Part shown: positions 57,173 through 64,000 of the stretch, in pieces | Numbering within the stretch: the stretch's first letter is position 1 | Layout: each line of letters begins with the position of its first letter | DNA from: Acidovorax sp. SUPP3334 | Lineage (GTDB): Bacteria; Pseudomonadota; Gammaproteobacteria; Burkholderiales; Burkholderiaceae_C | Assembly (NCBI RefSeq): GCF_030159055.1 | Contig: NZ_BQXQ01000024.1 | Location: forward strand, 16,461-80,460 | Direction of reading: 5' to 3' | DNA: 64,000 bases | Translations under genes and position numbers: made by a program | The notes under the pieces: model-generated | The model's input: only the letters and a program-made list of their open reading frames with translations | Told to the model about the DNA's origin: nothing | The model's database searches: none

Positions 57173-58116
57173 TGCGCAAAGTGGACAGGGGCACAGTCAG
57201 TGCACCAGCTTGCCTGACCGCCAAAGACAACAAAGGAAAGACCGAGAAAGACCGGGCGCGAGATCATCAGACCAATAAATCTTCCAAAAAAGGGACCTTC
57301 AAGTTCGCCGTCTATAAGCATGAGGAGGTCAAGAAGCAGCTCGCATTGCTCTTCCACGGGAAGTGCGCCTACTGCGAAACCTTCTACCCGGCATCATCCC
57401 CCGTGGACATCGAGCACTACCGGCCCAAAGGCGCGGTGAGCGAGGATCCTAAACACCCCGGCTACTGGTGGCTGGGGATGAGCTGGGAAAACTTGCTCCC
57501 GAGCTGCATCGATTGCAATCGAAGACGCAAGCAGCGCATCGTTTCCGGCTCCACCAGCTTGGCGCAGTTGTATGCCAACGGGGGGCTCGGCAGCCCCCCC
57601 ATGGCCTCGACACAGTCCGGGAAGAAGGACAGTTTTCCGCTAATGCCGGGAAGCACACACGCCCAATCAGAGAAGGATTTTCCAGGCACCGAAATACCAC
57701 TCCTCTTGAATCCTGCCCAAGACGAACCCAGGGACCATCTGCATTTTCATATCGATCGCAAGTCACCGCTGGGTCTTGTATTGGCAGGTCGTCCAGGGCG
57801 TCCAAGCGTACGCGGTGCAACCTCCATCCAGATTTACGGACTCAACCGCTTGGGCCTGGTCCAGGATCGCACCAGGGTGCTGCGCCAACTCGAGTTCATG
57901 GGCAATCTGGCCATAGAACTAGGCAACATCATTGAAGACTTGAAGACAGAACCTGTGGCAACAGCGCTCACGTTGTTACCGACCCAGGACATTCCACAGC
58001 GCCTGCAGTTGATGCAGGACCGGATGTTCGGTGAGATGCGCCAGATGGCACACCCCACCGCGCCATACTCGGAAATGGTACGCAGCTGGATCGATGAATT
58101 CGTGGCACGTCTTTAG
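57172..58116 (+). CDS. HNH endonuclease (PtuB-like, TIGR02646-like)
   Basis: This 314-residue nuclease has a complete HNH zinc finger: CAYC (65-68), DIEHYRPKG with catalytic His82, and CIDCNRRRK (112-116) with the Asn. LFHGKCAYCE, YWWLGMSWENLLPSCIDCN and LLLNPAQDEPRDHLHFHID match the retron Ec78/Septu-associated HNH family. Such nucleases act with a PtuA-type ATPase. ATG at 57172 shares one base with the ATPase stop, so they are coupled; a GTG one codon earlier is possible. The gene ends the cargo set. Confidence 0.88.
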   Translation: MRKVDRGTVSAPACLTAKDNKGKTEKDRARDHQTNKSSKKGTFKFAVYKHEEVKKQLALLFHGKCAYCETFYPASSPVDIEHYRPKGAVSEDPKHPGYWWLGMSWENLLPSCIDCNRRRKQRIVSGSTSLAQLYANGGLGSPPMASTQSGKKDSFPLMPGSTHAQSEKDFPGTEIPLLLNPAQDEPRDHLHFHIDRKSPLGLVLAGRPGRPSVRGATSIQIYGLNRLGLVQDRTRVLRQLEFMGNLAIELGNIIEDLKTEPVATALTLLPTQDIPQRLQLMQDRMFGEMRQMAHPTAPYSEMVRSWIDEFVARL

Positions 58117-58466
58117 CGACCGCCAAAGTCGCCATGAAAAGACGCACATGGAATCCACGCAAGAAAAGAGATTTCCGCAACAGCTCTGAACATTGCGATT
58201 CATCGAGCGAATCAATACATGCCGCGGCGTAGCGGGTTCCTGATGGAAACCTCTACGGGAAGAAGCCATCATTCGCATATGCAGGCAGTCGATGGTTCTC
58301 CATCGGCTTCCCCAGGCAGCCCGATCTTCAAGGCTGCGGCGTGGTCTATCCACGCTGATCGCTCCAGTGCGCATCGCATCCACTCACCGCGAACGGCCAG
58401 CACATCCGTGCCGGCGGATGCCTATGATCTTCAACCCCCGGGGGATTCCGTCCCCTGTGGGGCCGC
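58117..58466. other. Gap between the cargo operon and radC
   Basis: About 350 bp have no supported gene. Open frames here run across radC out of frame and are shadows. The last 60 bp hold paired GC-rich arms (GGGGATTCCGTCCCC at 58441-58455) ahead of the radC hairpin, so this is probably a transcribed leader. Confidence 0.45.
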
Positions 58467-58492
58467 GAACCTCCTTCAGCAATCGGAGGTTC
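58467..58492 (+). promoter_or_regulatory. Hairpin covering the radC ribosome-binding site
   Basis: A perfect 8-bp inverted repeat, GAACCTCC (58467-58474) and GGAGGTTC (58485-58492), has a 10-base loop. The right arm is the Shine-Dalgarno sequence of radC, whose ATG starts two bases later. Folding would hide the ribosome site. A second possible stem, GGGGA / TCCCC (58441-58455), lies just upstream. Confidence 0.65.
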
Positions 58493-58493
58493 C

Positions 58494-58997
58494 ATGTCCA
58501 CGCAGTTTGCCCGCCTCGATCCAACCCATTCCTCCACCCGCTCGCCTGTCTTCTCTGACCCAGAGCGACGTTTCATCCATCAAGCCATCGCTCTGGTGGA
58601 GCATCGGCTCTTCCAACGCGGCGCCTGCATCGACAGTCCGAAGGCAGTGTTCGATTTCCTTCGGCTCAAGCTGGGCAGCGAGACTCATGAAGTTTTCGCA
58701 GCCGTGTTCCTTGACACCAAGCACCGCGTCATCGCCTTCGAAGCACTTGCCCAAGGCTCCATCGATCAAGCTGTGATCTATCCACGCACCATCGTCAAGC
58801 GTGCAATCGAGTTGAATGCTGCTGCCGTGATCCTCGCTCACAACCATCCTTCTGGATGCACATCCCGCAGTGAAGCCGACCGGATAATCACCGACCGGCT
58901 GCGTGCAGCACTAGAGCTGGTAGACGTTCGCATCCTTGACCATGTAATCGTTGGCAAAGGCGATCCCTACTCTTTCGCCGAAGCCGGCCTTCTTTGA
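58494..58997 (+). CDS. radC: RadC/JAB-domain protein of the conjugative element
   Basis: This 167-residue MPN/JAB metalloprotein has the motif AHNHPSGCTSRSEAD (H116-x-H118 ... S126-x2-D129) complete. FAAVFLDTKHRVIAFEALAQ and VYPRTIVKRAIELNAAA-like segments complete the RadC domain. Mobile-element RadC proteins lack the N-terminal helix-hairpin-helix of long RadC, as here. The true role is unsettled; it is not required for general repair. It marks the conserved border of the cargo site next to the PFL_4709-family gene. Confidence 0.9.
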   Translation: MSTQFARLDPTHSSTRSPVFSDPERRFIHQAIALVEHRLFQRGACIDSPKAVFDFLRLKLGSETHEVFAAVFLDTKHRVIAFEALAQGSIDQAVIYPRTIVKRAIELNAAAVILAHNHPSGCTSRSEADRIITDRLRAALELVDVRILDHVIVGKGDPYSFAEAGLL

Positions 58998-59134
58998 CCC
59001 ACGGGCGCCCCACCGGGCGCCCGCCTTTTTCGACCCACCAACAACGCGGAGTCGAGGTGCTTCCGTTTGTCGATGGCTTGCCATCCGGGCTTCGGTTCGA
59101 ATTGGGGACACCCAACCGCATCCGGAGTCGACAC

Positions 59135-59685
59135 GTGCCGTTCCCTGATTTCTCGTTGCCCCAGCACTTGCGCCGCCGTGCACCGCCAGTGGCGATGCTG
59201 CTCGTCCTTCTGCTATTGGCATCGACGGTCTGCGCCGAAGTCCGGGTCTTCACCGACAGCACCCATCCCGTCACCGCTCCCGCGGGCGTCACAGTCACCG
59301 AACTCGATGCGCCTGCGCGCCTGGTAGCAACGCTGGGCGCCGGCTTGCCGAATGACCCCGCGCGGGCCGAGGCCATCATGCGCCGGCGCCTTACTCATAA
59401 GACGGTAACTTGCCGAGCACGCCAAGACAAGAAAGCCAGCATTCATGCGGTTTTCGAGGCGATCAATGTTCCCCAAGTTACTGACTTCTCAGTAAGCACG
59501 CCCCGCCAGGCGCTGCCGCGCCGGCACAGATCGCGCAGGCCTATCAGGGCGTGGCGGATGCCTACAACGCTGGCATCGTGAAGCTGCCGGCGGTCATGGT
59601 CGATGGCCGCTATGTGGTCTACGGCGAACCTAATGTCTCCCTGGCACTGGCGAGCATCGCGGCCTACCGGAGAGGCCGGCCATGA
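59135..59685 (+). pseudogene. TIGR03757-family (PFL_4709-like) transfer protein, split by a MITE
   Basis: GTG at 59135 has a GGAG site and opens a signal peptide (VAMLLVLLLLASTVCA) and the family start VRVFTDSTHPVTAPAGVTVT. After MRRRL the frame runs into a 99-bp insert (59394-59492). Removing the insert and one TA copy restores KHAPPGAAAPAQIAQAYQGV, then KLPAVMVDGRYVVYGEPNVS and the stop at 59683-59685, giving about 149 residues. The family is needed in ICE transfer (TraW/TrbC-like end), so the element's transfer ability is doubtful. The stop overlaps the next start (ATGA). Confidence 0.88.
59394..59492. mobile_element. 99-bp MITE with IS630-like ends
   Basis: The insert is flanked by TA (59392-59393 and 59493-59494). 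The left end CTCATAAGACGGTAACTTGC and the reverse-complemented right end CTGAGAAGTCAGTAACTTGG are inverted repeats with 15 of 20 matches. Both resemble the left end of the IS630 element at 38.5 kb (TTCATAAGTCAGTAACTTAG). It encodes no transposase and is probably mobilised by the IS630 enzyme. Confidence 0.85.
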
Positions 59686-60617
59686 TGCGCTCGCGACGCT
59701 TTCGGGCCGTGGTCGTGGGAGCGTTGCTCGCGAGCACGGGCTCCTCCTTCGCGCTCAACACGGCCACCATCGTGGCCTCAGCGCTGTCGCCGGATTGCCT
59801 GGCCTACCGCGTGGTGGGCGTGTGCTACTGGCTGTACTGCACCTGGAGCGGCTGCACCGTGCGCACTTCGATCAAAGTGCAGCACTACATCCCCGACGCA
59901 GTCGTGTCTAGCTACAGCAACACGGGGGAAAACCCCTGGGTGGAAGTGCGGACCATGAGCCTGCCCAATCCGACCGCGCAGGCCGGCGGCGATGGCACGA
60001 CCAATGAAGACCACGAAAACAACCTGGCCAAGTTCAAGAACGCGGACGTCATCGGGCACCCCGCCGGCGCGGCCTTCAGCGAGTTCGCCAGCCAGTTCGG
60101 CTACACCTGCGAAGGCGCAGGGACGCCGTTCGTCCCTTATTTGCTCAGCACCTTCGACACGCTGGCCTGGCGCTACAACGTGCCGGAGATGGCCTATCCC
60201 GAGGCCCTGACCCCTGGCATGCGCGAGATCGGCTCGCGGTCGACGGCCGACCTCTGGGGCAACGTCTATCCCCGCGGCGGCTTCCTGCACCAGAGCGATG
60301 ACCATCTGGCCGGCGCGGTGGTCGCGCAACGGGCGGGCGATGTCGTCACGCGCAAAGGCCAGCCCCACGTCTACCAGCCACTGCTCGCCAACCCGCATGC
60401 GGGCTACTGGCCGGCCGGCGCGCTGGTGGAGAGCTACGCCGCCACCGGAAGGTGGCAGGAACTGACCCCGACCCTGTCCAGCGGCTGCGCGGTGTTTCCG
60501 AACAGAAACACCCACGTGCAGGCGCAGCGAGGCGACTACGCCTGGGCGCTGTGGCGCCCCTACAGCTGCTGTCAGCGGCGCGGCCAGGTGTTCCTGGGCA
60601 GCGTGGATTTCTTCTGA
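59682..60617 (+). CDS. TIGR03756-family (PFL_4710-like, TraU-like) protein
   Basis: This 311-residue exported protein is rich in Cys (LSPDCLAYRVVGVCYWLYCT, CTWSGCTVRTS, and C-terminal YSCCQRRGQVFLG) as in TraU-like mating-pair proteins. The signal peptide is RAVVVGALLASTGSSFA. RGGFLHQSDDHLAGAVVAQR is a typical block. It needs periplasmic disulfide formation, which fits the DsbA-like gene. It starts inside the stop of the split gene. Confidence 0.86.
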   Translation: MMRSRRFRAVVVGALLASTGSSFALNTATIVASALSPDCLAYRVVGVCYWLYCTWSGCTVRTSIKVQHYIPDAVVSSYSNTGENPWVEVRTMSLPNPTAQAGGDGTTNEDHENNLAKFKNADVIGHPAGAAFSEFASQFGYTCEGAGTPFVPYLLSTFDTLAWRYNVPEMAYPEALTPGMREIGSRSTADLWGNVYPRGGFLHQSDDHLAGAVVAQRAGDVVTRKGQPHVYQPLLANPHAGYWPAGALVESYAATGRWQELTPTLSSGCAVFPNRNTHVQAQRGDYAWALWRPYSCCQRRGQVFLGSVDFF

Positions 60618-60627
60618 GGGCACGCCG

Positions 60628-62028
60628 ATGAAACACCGTTTTTCCCATTGGCACCTTTCTGCCGTGCGCCGGTTCGGGCCCGCAGGCCTGGCGGCGCTGA
60701 CGCTGGCCGCCAGCGCGGCGTGGGCGCAGACGCGCATGGATTCCGACGGTATCCATGCCAGCGGCAACGTGCTCGGCAGCGACGTGCTGTACAGCATCGG
60801 CGGTGGCCGCGCAGTGTCCATGGGACCGGTCGGCAACATGCAGAGCATCGGCGTGGGTGCGGCCTGGAACAGCAACCTGGTGTGCGGCGACATGAGCATC
60901 ACCACGACGCTGCAGAACCAGCTCAACGGCGTCACCAACGGCTTCCAGTCGATCATGAGCAACGTGATCCAGAACGCCACCAGCGCGGTGGCGTCGCTGC
61001 CGGCGCTGATCATCCAGCGCGCTGATCCGGGCCTGTACAACCTGCTGACCAACGGCATCCTGCAGGCACGCCTGGACTTCGACCGGTCGAAGATGACCTG
61101 CCGCGCGATCGCCAACCGCATGGCGGACATCGCCGGCGGGCAGACCGGGTGGGACCAGCTCTCCGAGGGCATGGCACTCAAGCAGGCCGTGTCCAGCACC
61201 GATGCGGTGTCGGCCATCGAACGGGCCGAGGCGAACAAGGGCAACAGCGGCGTGCCCTGGGTGGGCGGCGGCAGCGCGGGCGGCTCGGGCCAGGCGGCCG
61301 TCAAGGTCGTGGGCGACGTGACGCGAGCCGGCTACAACCTGCTCAACGGCCGCGGGGTCACCGACACCTCCTCGATCAACGCGAACGACTGCAACGGCCG
61401 TCTGACCTGCCAGACCTGGACCTCGCCCCAGGCCGCCGCGACCTGGGCGACCCGCGTGCTGGGCGAGCGCGAGCAGCGCACCTGCCAGGCCTGCAACAAG
61501 ACCGCGACCACGCCCGGCGTGGGCCTGACCCCACTCATCCAGGAGGAGTACGAAACCAAGCTCAAGGCGCTGCAGGAACTGGTGAGCGGCACCAAGCCAA
61601 CCACAGCCGCCAACCTGGATGCGGCGGGAAGCGCATCGCTACCGGTCACGCGCGGCGTGATCGAAGCGCTGCGCGACGAGCCCGACCAGGACTTGCTGGG
61701 CAAGCGCCTAGCCTCGGAAGTGGCGCTGGCGAGCGTGATGGAGAAGGCCTTGCTGCTGCAGCGCACGCTGCTCACCGGCCGCAAGGAACCCAACGTCGCC
61801 GCGAACGAACTTGCGACCAAGGCTGTGGATCAGGAGAGCGGCGCCTTGGAACAAGAGATCCAGAACCTCAAGACCGAGCTGGAGCTGCGCCGCGAGCTGG
61901 CCGGTAATTCGCCGATGACGCTGATCCAGCGCCACAGCACCCGTGCGGCCGGCTCGCGCGGCATCTACCAGGGCGATCCGACGCGTGACCGCGTGCAGGA
62001 GATCCAGAAACCGAGGAACACGCCGTGA
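60628..62028 (+). CDS. TIGR03755-family (PFL_4711-like) protein
   Basis: This 466-residue exported protein has a signal (FGPAGLAALTLAASAAWAQ). A Gly-rich start (LYSIGGGRAVSMGPVGNMQS), Cys pairs (CNGRLTCQTW, RTCQACNKTATTPG) and helical C-terminal segments follow. TraH-like mating-pair stabilisation is the usual suggestion. It follows the PFL_4710-type gene with a 10-bp gap and overlaps the next gene (GTGA). Confidence 0.86.
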   Translation: MKHRFSHWHLSAVRRFGPAGLAALTLAASAAWAQTRMDSDGIHASGNVLGSDVLYSIGGGRAVSMGPVGNMQSIGVGAAWNSNLVCGDMSITTTLQNQLNGVTNGFQSIMSNVIQNATSAVASLPALIIQRADPGLYNLLTNGILQARLDFDRSKMTCRAIANRMADIAGGQTGWDQLSEGMALKQAVSSTDAVSAIERAEANKGNSGVPWVGGGSAGGSGQAAVKVVGDVTRAGYNLLNGRGVTDTSSINANDCNGRLTCQTWTSPQAAATWATRVLGEREQRTCQACNKTATTPGVGLTPLIQEEYETKLKALQELVSGTKPTTAANLDAAGSASLPVTRGVIEALRDEPDQDLLGKRLASEVALASVMEKALLLQRTLLTGRKEPNVAANELATKAVDQESGALEQEIQNLKTELELRRELAGNSPMTLIQRHSTRAAGSRGIYQGDPTRDRVQEIQKPRNTP

Positions 62029-62987
62029 CCGCCGCGGGACGCAGCCTGCGTGTGCAGTACCTGGTCAACGTCTCCGGCGGCAAGGACTCAACCGCGGTGT
62101 ACCTGATGGCGATCGAGTCCGGCCGCCCGTTTCGGGCGGTGTTTGCGGACACGGGCAACGAGCACGAACTGACGTACGAGTACGTGCAGCGTCTGCATGA
62201 GCGCACCGGCGGGCCGCGGGTGGAATGGGTGAAGGCGGATTTTCGTGCGCGCATGGCCAAGCACCGCACCTATGTGCTGGAGCACTGGCCGCGCATGGGC
62301 ATTCCCGATGCGCTGGTGCGCGAGGCCGCGCAACTGCACGAGCCCACGGGCAACCCATACCTGGATCTGTGCATCACGAAGGGGCGGTTCCCGTCGCGGA
62401 TGGCCCAGTTCTGCACGTCCGAGCTCAAGGAATTTCCGATCACCGAGCAGGTGGTGACTCCAATGCTGCGCCAAGGCCCGGTGCTGCAGTGGCTGGGCAT
62501 CCGTGCCGACGAGAGCCAGTACCGGGCGCAGCAGCCGCGCTGGAACCGGCACGAGTCCGGCTGCTTCCTTTGGCGCCCCATCTTCGATTGGACGGTGCAG
62601 GACGTGTGGAGAAAGCACGCCGACCATGGGCTGGCGCCTAATCCGCTGTATGCCATGGGCATGGGCCGTGTCGGCTGCATGCCCTGCATCCATTGCGGCA
62701 AGGCCGAGCTGCGCTCGATCGCCGAGCGCTTCCCGGAGCACATTGATCGCATCGAACGCTGGGAGCGTGTCGTGGCCGCGGCGAACAAGCGCCACGCAGC
62801 GACGTTCTTCCCAGCCATGAAGGACCCGACCGATGCGGATCGGCCCGGCCGGTACTCGGGCATCCGCCGGCTGGTGCAGTGGTGCCGCACCGCACGGGGC
62901 GGACGGCAGTACGCATTGTTCTTCGATGACCCGTCTGGTGGCGGATGCACGTCCGATCTGGCGTTGTGCGAAAGGAACACTTCGTGA
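62025..62987 (+). CDS. PAPS-reductase-family (N-type ATP pyrophosphatase) protein
   Basis: This 320-residue protein has the PP-loop NVSGGKDSTAVYLM (residues about 15-28), and FADTGNEHELTYEYV follows as in PAPS reductase and DndC-like enzymes. QWLGIRADESQYRAQ and a C-terminal GRVGCMPCIHCGKAEL (near 212-225) could bind an iron-sulfur cluster or zinc. Such enzymes adenylate a substrate; mobile-element members have no settled role (sulfur transfer to DNA or nucleotides are possibilities). It overlaps both neighbours by 4 bp, so it belongs to the transfer operon. No other Dnd genes are seen. Confidence 0.82.
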   Translation: MTAAGRSLRVQYLVNVSGGKDSTAVYLMAIESGRPFRAVFADTGNEHELTYEYVQRLHERTGGPRVEWVKADFRARMAKHRTYVLEHWPRMGIPDALVREAAQLHEPTGNPYLDLCITKGRFPSRMAQFCTSELKEFPITEQVVTPMLRQGPVLQWLGIRADESQYRAQQPRWNRHESGCFLWRPIFDWTVQDVWRKHADHGLAPNPLYAMGMGRVGCMPCIHCGKAELRSIAERFPEHIDRIERWERVVAAANKRHAATFFPAMKDPTDADRPGRYSGIRRLVQWCRTARGGRQYALFFDDPSGGGCTSDLALCERNTS

Positions 62988-63325
62988 CAGGAAGGCGCGG
63001 ACGCCGCTTCGCCTGGCTGCTCAACCGCCGGCTGGGCATCGCGTTCTTGTGGATGGCGCTGGTCATGGGCATCGCCGTGGCTGCGAACCTAGTGGGCATC
63101 CGAATGCTGGGCGGCATCGAAGCCTGGAGCCAATGGCTAACAGCCCACGCCGGCTACTTTTTCGCCTGGCGGTTGGTTCTGTATGGAGCGACCGCCTGGG
63201 GTTGGCGGCGCCTTCGTATATGCCATCACCAAAACGGGAAAAACAGCGACGAGCTTGCGCGCATTCGCCGAGTTGAAGTCGCAACAATGCTAGCTGTTCT
63301 TCTCCTCGAAGCGAGCAACCTCTGA
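62984..63325 (+). CDS. Small ICE membrane protein
   Basis: This 113-residue protein begins with an Arg-rich start (GRRGRRFAWLLNRR). Two membrane helices follow (GIAFLWMALVMGIAVAANLV and YFFAWRLVLYGATAWGWRRL), then a C-terminal hydrophobic helix (EVATMLAVLLLEASNL). The plan and the NRRLGIAFLWM start match a small membrane protein that often precedes the TraG gene in these elements. GTG at 62984 overlaps the previous stop. The function is unknown. Confidence 0.7.
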   Translation: MTGRRGRRFAWLLNRRLGIAFLWMALVMGIAVAANLVGIRMLGGIEAWSQWLTAHAGYFFAWRLVLYGATAWGWRRLRICHHQNGKNSDELARIRRVEVATMLAVLLLEASNL

Positions 63326-63619
63326 GAAACGAGGAATACGGGGCTATGCGCCACTGCATTTCTGATGGCACCCCGCCGACGAATGCGTTCGACTTGCGAC
63401 ATACACGCACCAAGAGTTCCACGTGGCAGTTCATCGCCGCCCACTCAGCACTATCGCAGGCAACTGCATGGACGCACTGCTCAGTCTCGCAATGCGCTCA
63501 AGCATGACTGCGTTCGCCTACGAGCGCCATGCGAACCAGGGAAGCATCCTTCCAGCACTTGCTGCGCATCAAGCGCATCAAGCGGTCGCAGGACTTCAAC
63601 GGGAAGAAGGATTTGCGAG
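63326..63619. other. Junction after the transfer genes
   Basis: About 290 bp have no supported gene. TraG, expected next in this ICE class, is absent here. The composition changes to lower GC, so the conserved transfer block probably ends at 63,325. Confidence 0.45.
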
Positions 63620-63877
63620 ATGATCGGCAACCAGCGAACCGGCGGATTGCTCGGCGTAGCGATGCACGCTACCTCACATGAGGGCTTGCTGGTAGATGCG
63701 GATGGCAAGCGCGCCCGCCTATCCATCATTGACGATGAAGGCAAAGTCATCGCTGCAGGCGCTGACGTGGCCCGTGAAGCCGAAGCGGTGCTGCTCAACA
63801 ACTACCGAAAGACTCTGAAGGGCCAGGGGTTTCTCCGTACTTACAGCAATGCCATTCAGAAAGGGTGGGTCGTCTAG
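63620..63877 (+). CDS. Hypothetical 85-residue protein
   Basis: No family was recognised. ATG at 63620 lies near a GGGAAGAAGG site. The sequence (GVAMHATSHEGLLVDADGKR, RLSIIDDEGKVIAAGAD, LNNYRKTLKGQGFLRT) suggests a small beta-rich domain followed by a helix. The stop overlaps the end of the transposase gene on the other strand. The frame extends upstream to 63,365 without a clearly better start. Confidence 0.4.
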   Translation: MIGNQRTGGLLGVAMHATSHEGLLVDADGKRARLSIIDDEGKVIAAGADVAREAEAVLLNNYRKTLKGQGFLRTYSNAIQKGWVV

Positions 63878-64000
63878 CTGTCGAGTTGCAATAGGTTATA
63901 CCCGGCAAGTCGGGAAGCTGGAGGTCTGTAGCCCAAGGCCGAGTGGGGCCTCCTGGCGTTGTAGTAGCTCAGGAACGCAGGCAACCATGCTGTGCGTTCC
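63874..64000 (-). CDS. IS481/IS3-like transposase, C-terminal end (partial)
   Basis: On the minus strand the last 41 codons read ERTAWLPAFLSYYNARRPHS, then ALGYRPPASRLAGYNLLQLD and a final Ser. YNxxRPHSALGYRPPASRL is the end of the integrase core of IS481-family (or related IS3-family) transposases. The rest lies beyond the window. It shows that another insertion element borders the conjugative region on the right. Confidence 0.75.
   Translation of the reverse strand, partial: ERTAWLPAFLSYYNARRPHSALGYRPPASRLAGYNLLQLDS

Noticed and set aside
52713..58116. Retron (reverse transcriptase plus msr/msd) around the PtuA/PtuB-like genes
   Set aside because: No reverse transcriptase motif (such as YADD) is found in any frame near the operon.
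58219..58776. 185-codon frame before and across radC
   Set aside because: It overlaps radC out of frame, has low-complexity Ser/Pro content and no ribosome site.
62025..62987. DndC of a phosphorothioation system
   Set aside because: No DndB, DndD or DndE genes are nearby, and the gene is embedded in the transfer operon.

Overview
The window is high-GC DNA from what looks like a betaproteobacterium of the Comamonadaceae (Acidovorax-like). That placement is an inference. It rests on the dnaG-rpoD pair with a long alanine/lysine-rich RpoD N-terminus, a Bug-type (TctC) solute-binding gene, the ppsA/ppsR pair, and a dispersed short repeat (CCAGCGC...GGCGGCAT...GCTATnnAnTnAATAGC) of a kind I associate with this family. 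No rRNA, tRNA or CRISPR array was recognised.

Positions 1-37,230 are chromosomal. They hold c-di-GMP enzymes (GGDEF at 353, EAL at 6,784), a PhoD-type phosphatase, a multicopper oxidase, primase and the primary sigma factor, a chemoreceptor, a two-component system, a CoA-transferase/HMG-CoA-lyase catabolic cluster with its LysR regulator, an FKBP isomerase, a sodium:solute symporter with its small DUF4212 partner, and divergent ppsA/ppsR. This stretch carries many broken genes. Gamma-glutamyltransferase has lost its catalytic middle. An RCC1-repeat protein and an AraC regulator are frameshifted. A dihydrodipicolinate-synthase-like gene is fused in frame to an enolase-superfamily gene. A LysR regulator has lost its DNA-binding end. 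A Bug solute-binding gene has both a stop and a frameshift.

Positions 37,230-43,700 are a lower-GC accessory zone. It has a lytic-transglycosylase-like protein without a signal peptide next to a small membrane protein (candidate toxin/immunity pair), an IS630-family element inserted into an IS5-family remnant, and a 1,213-residue SF1 helicase with a long coiled-coil insertion between helicase motifs I and II.

Positions 43,770-63,325 are the type IV secretion part of an integrative conjugative element of the PFL_4701-PFL_4711 type: RAQPRD protein, pilin/VirB3-like membrane proteins, VirB8/9/10-like proteins, lipoprotein, VirB4-like ATPase, DsbA-like protein, RadC, then the PFL_4709, 4710 and 4711 families. 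No integrase, relaxase or coupling protein is in the window, and the gene expected to follow (TraG) was not seen. The PFL_4709-family gene is disrupted by a 99-bp MITE whose ends match the IS630 element at 38.5 kb. Cutting it out with one TA copy restores the frame.

The most interesting block is the cargo at 52,713-58,116, between the DsbA-like gene and radC. It consists of a patatin-like lipase with about four membrane helices, an ABC-type ATPase carrying an N-terminal degenerate HNH-like zinc domain, and an HNH nuclease overlapping it by one base. The last two resemble the Septu/retron-associated PtuA-PtuB pair. Their combination with a membrane patatin effector and an HNH-fused ATPase looks like an unusual or undescribed anti-phage system carried by the element. 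The right edge ends in the 3' end of an IS481/IS3-like transposase gene.
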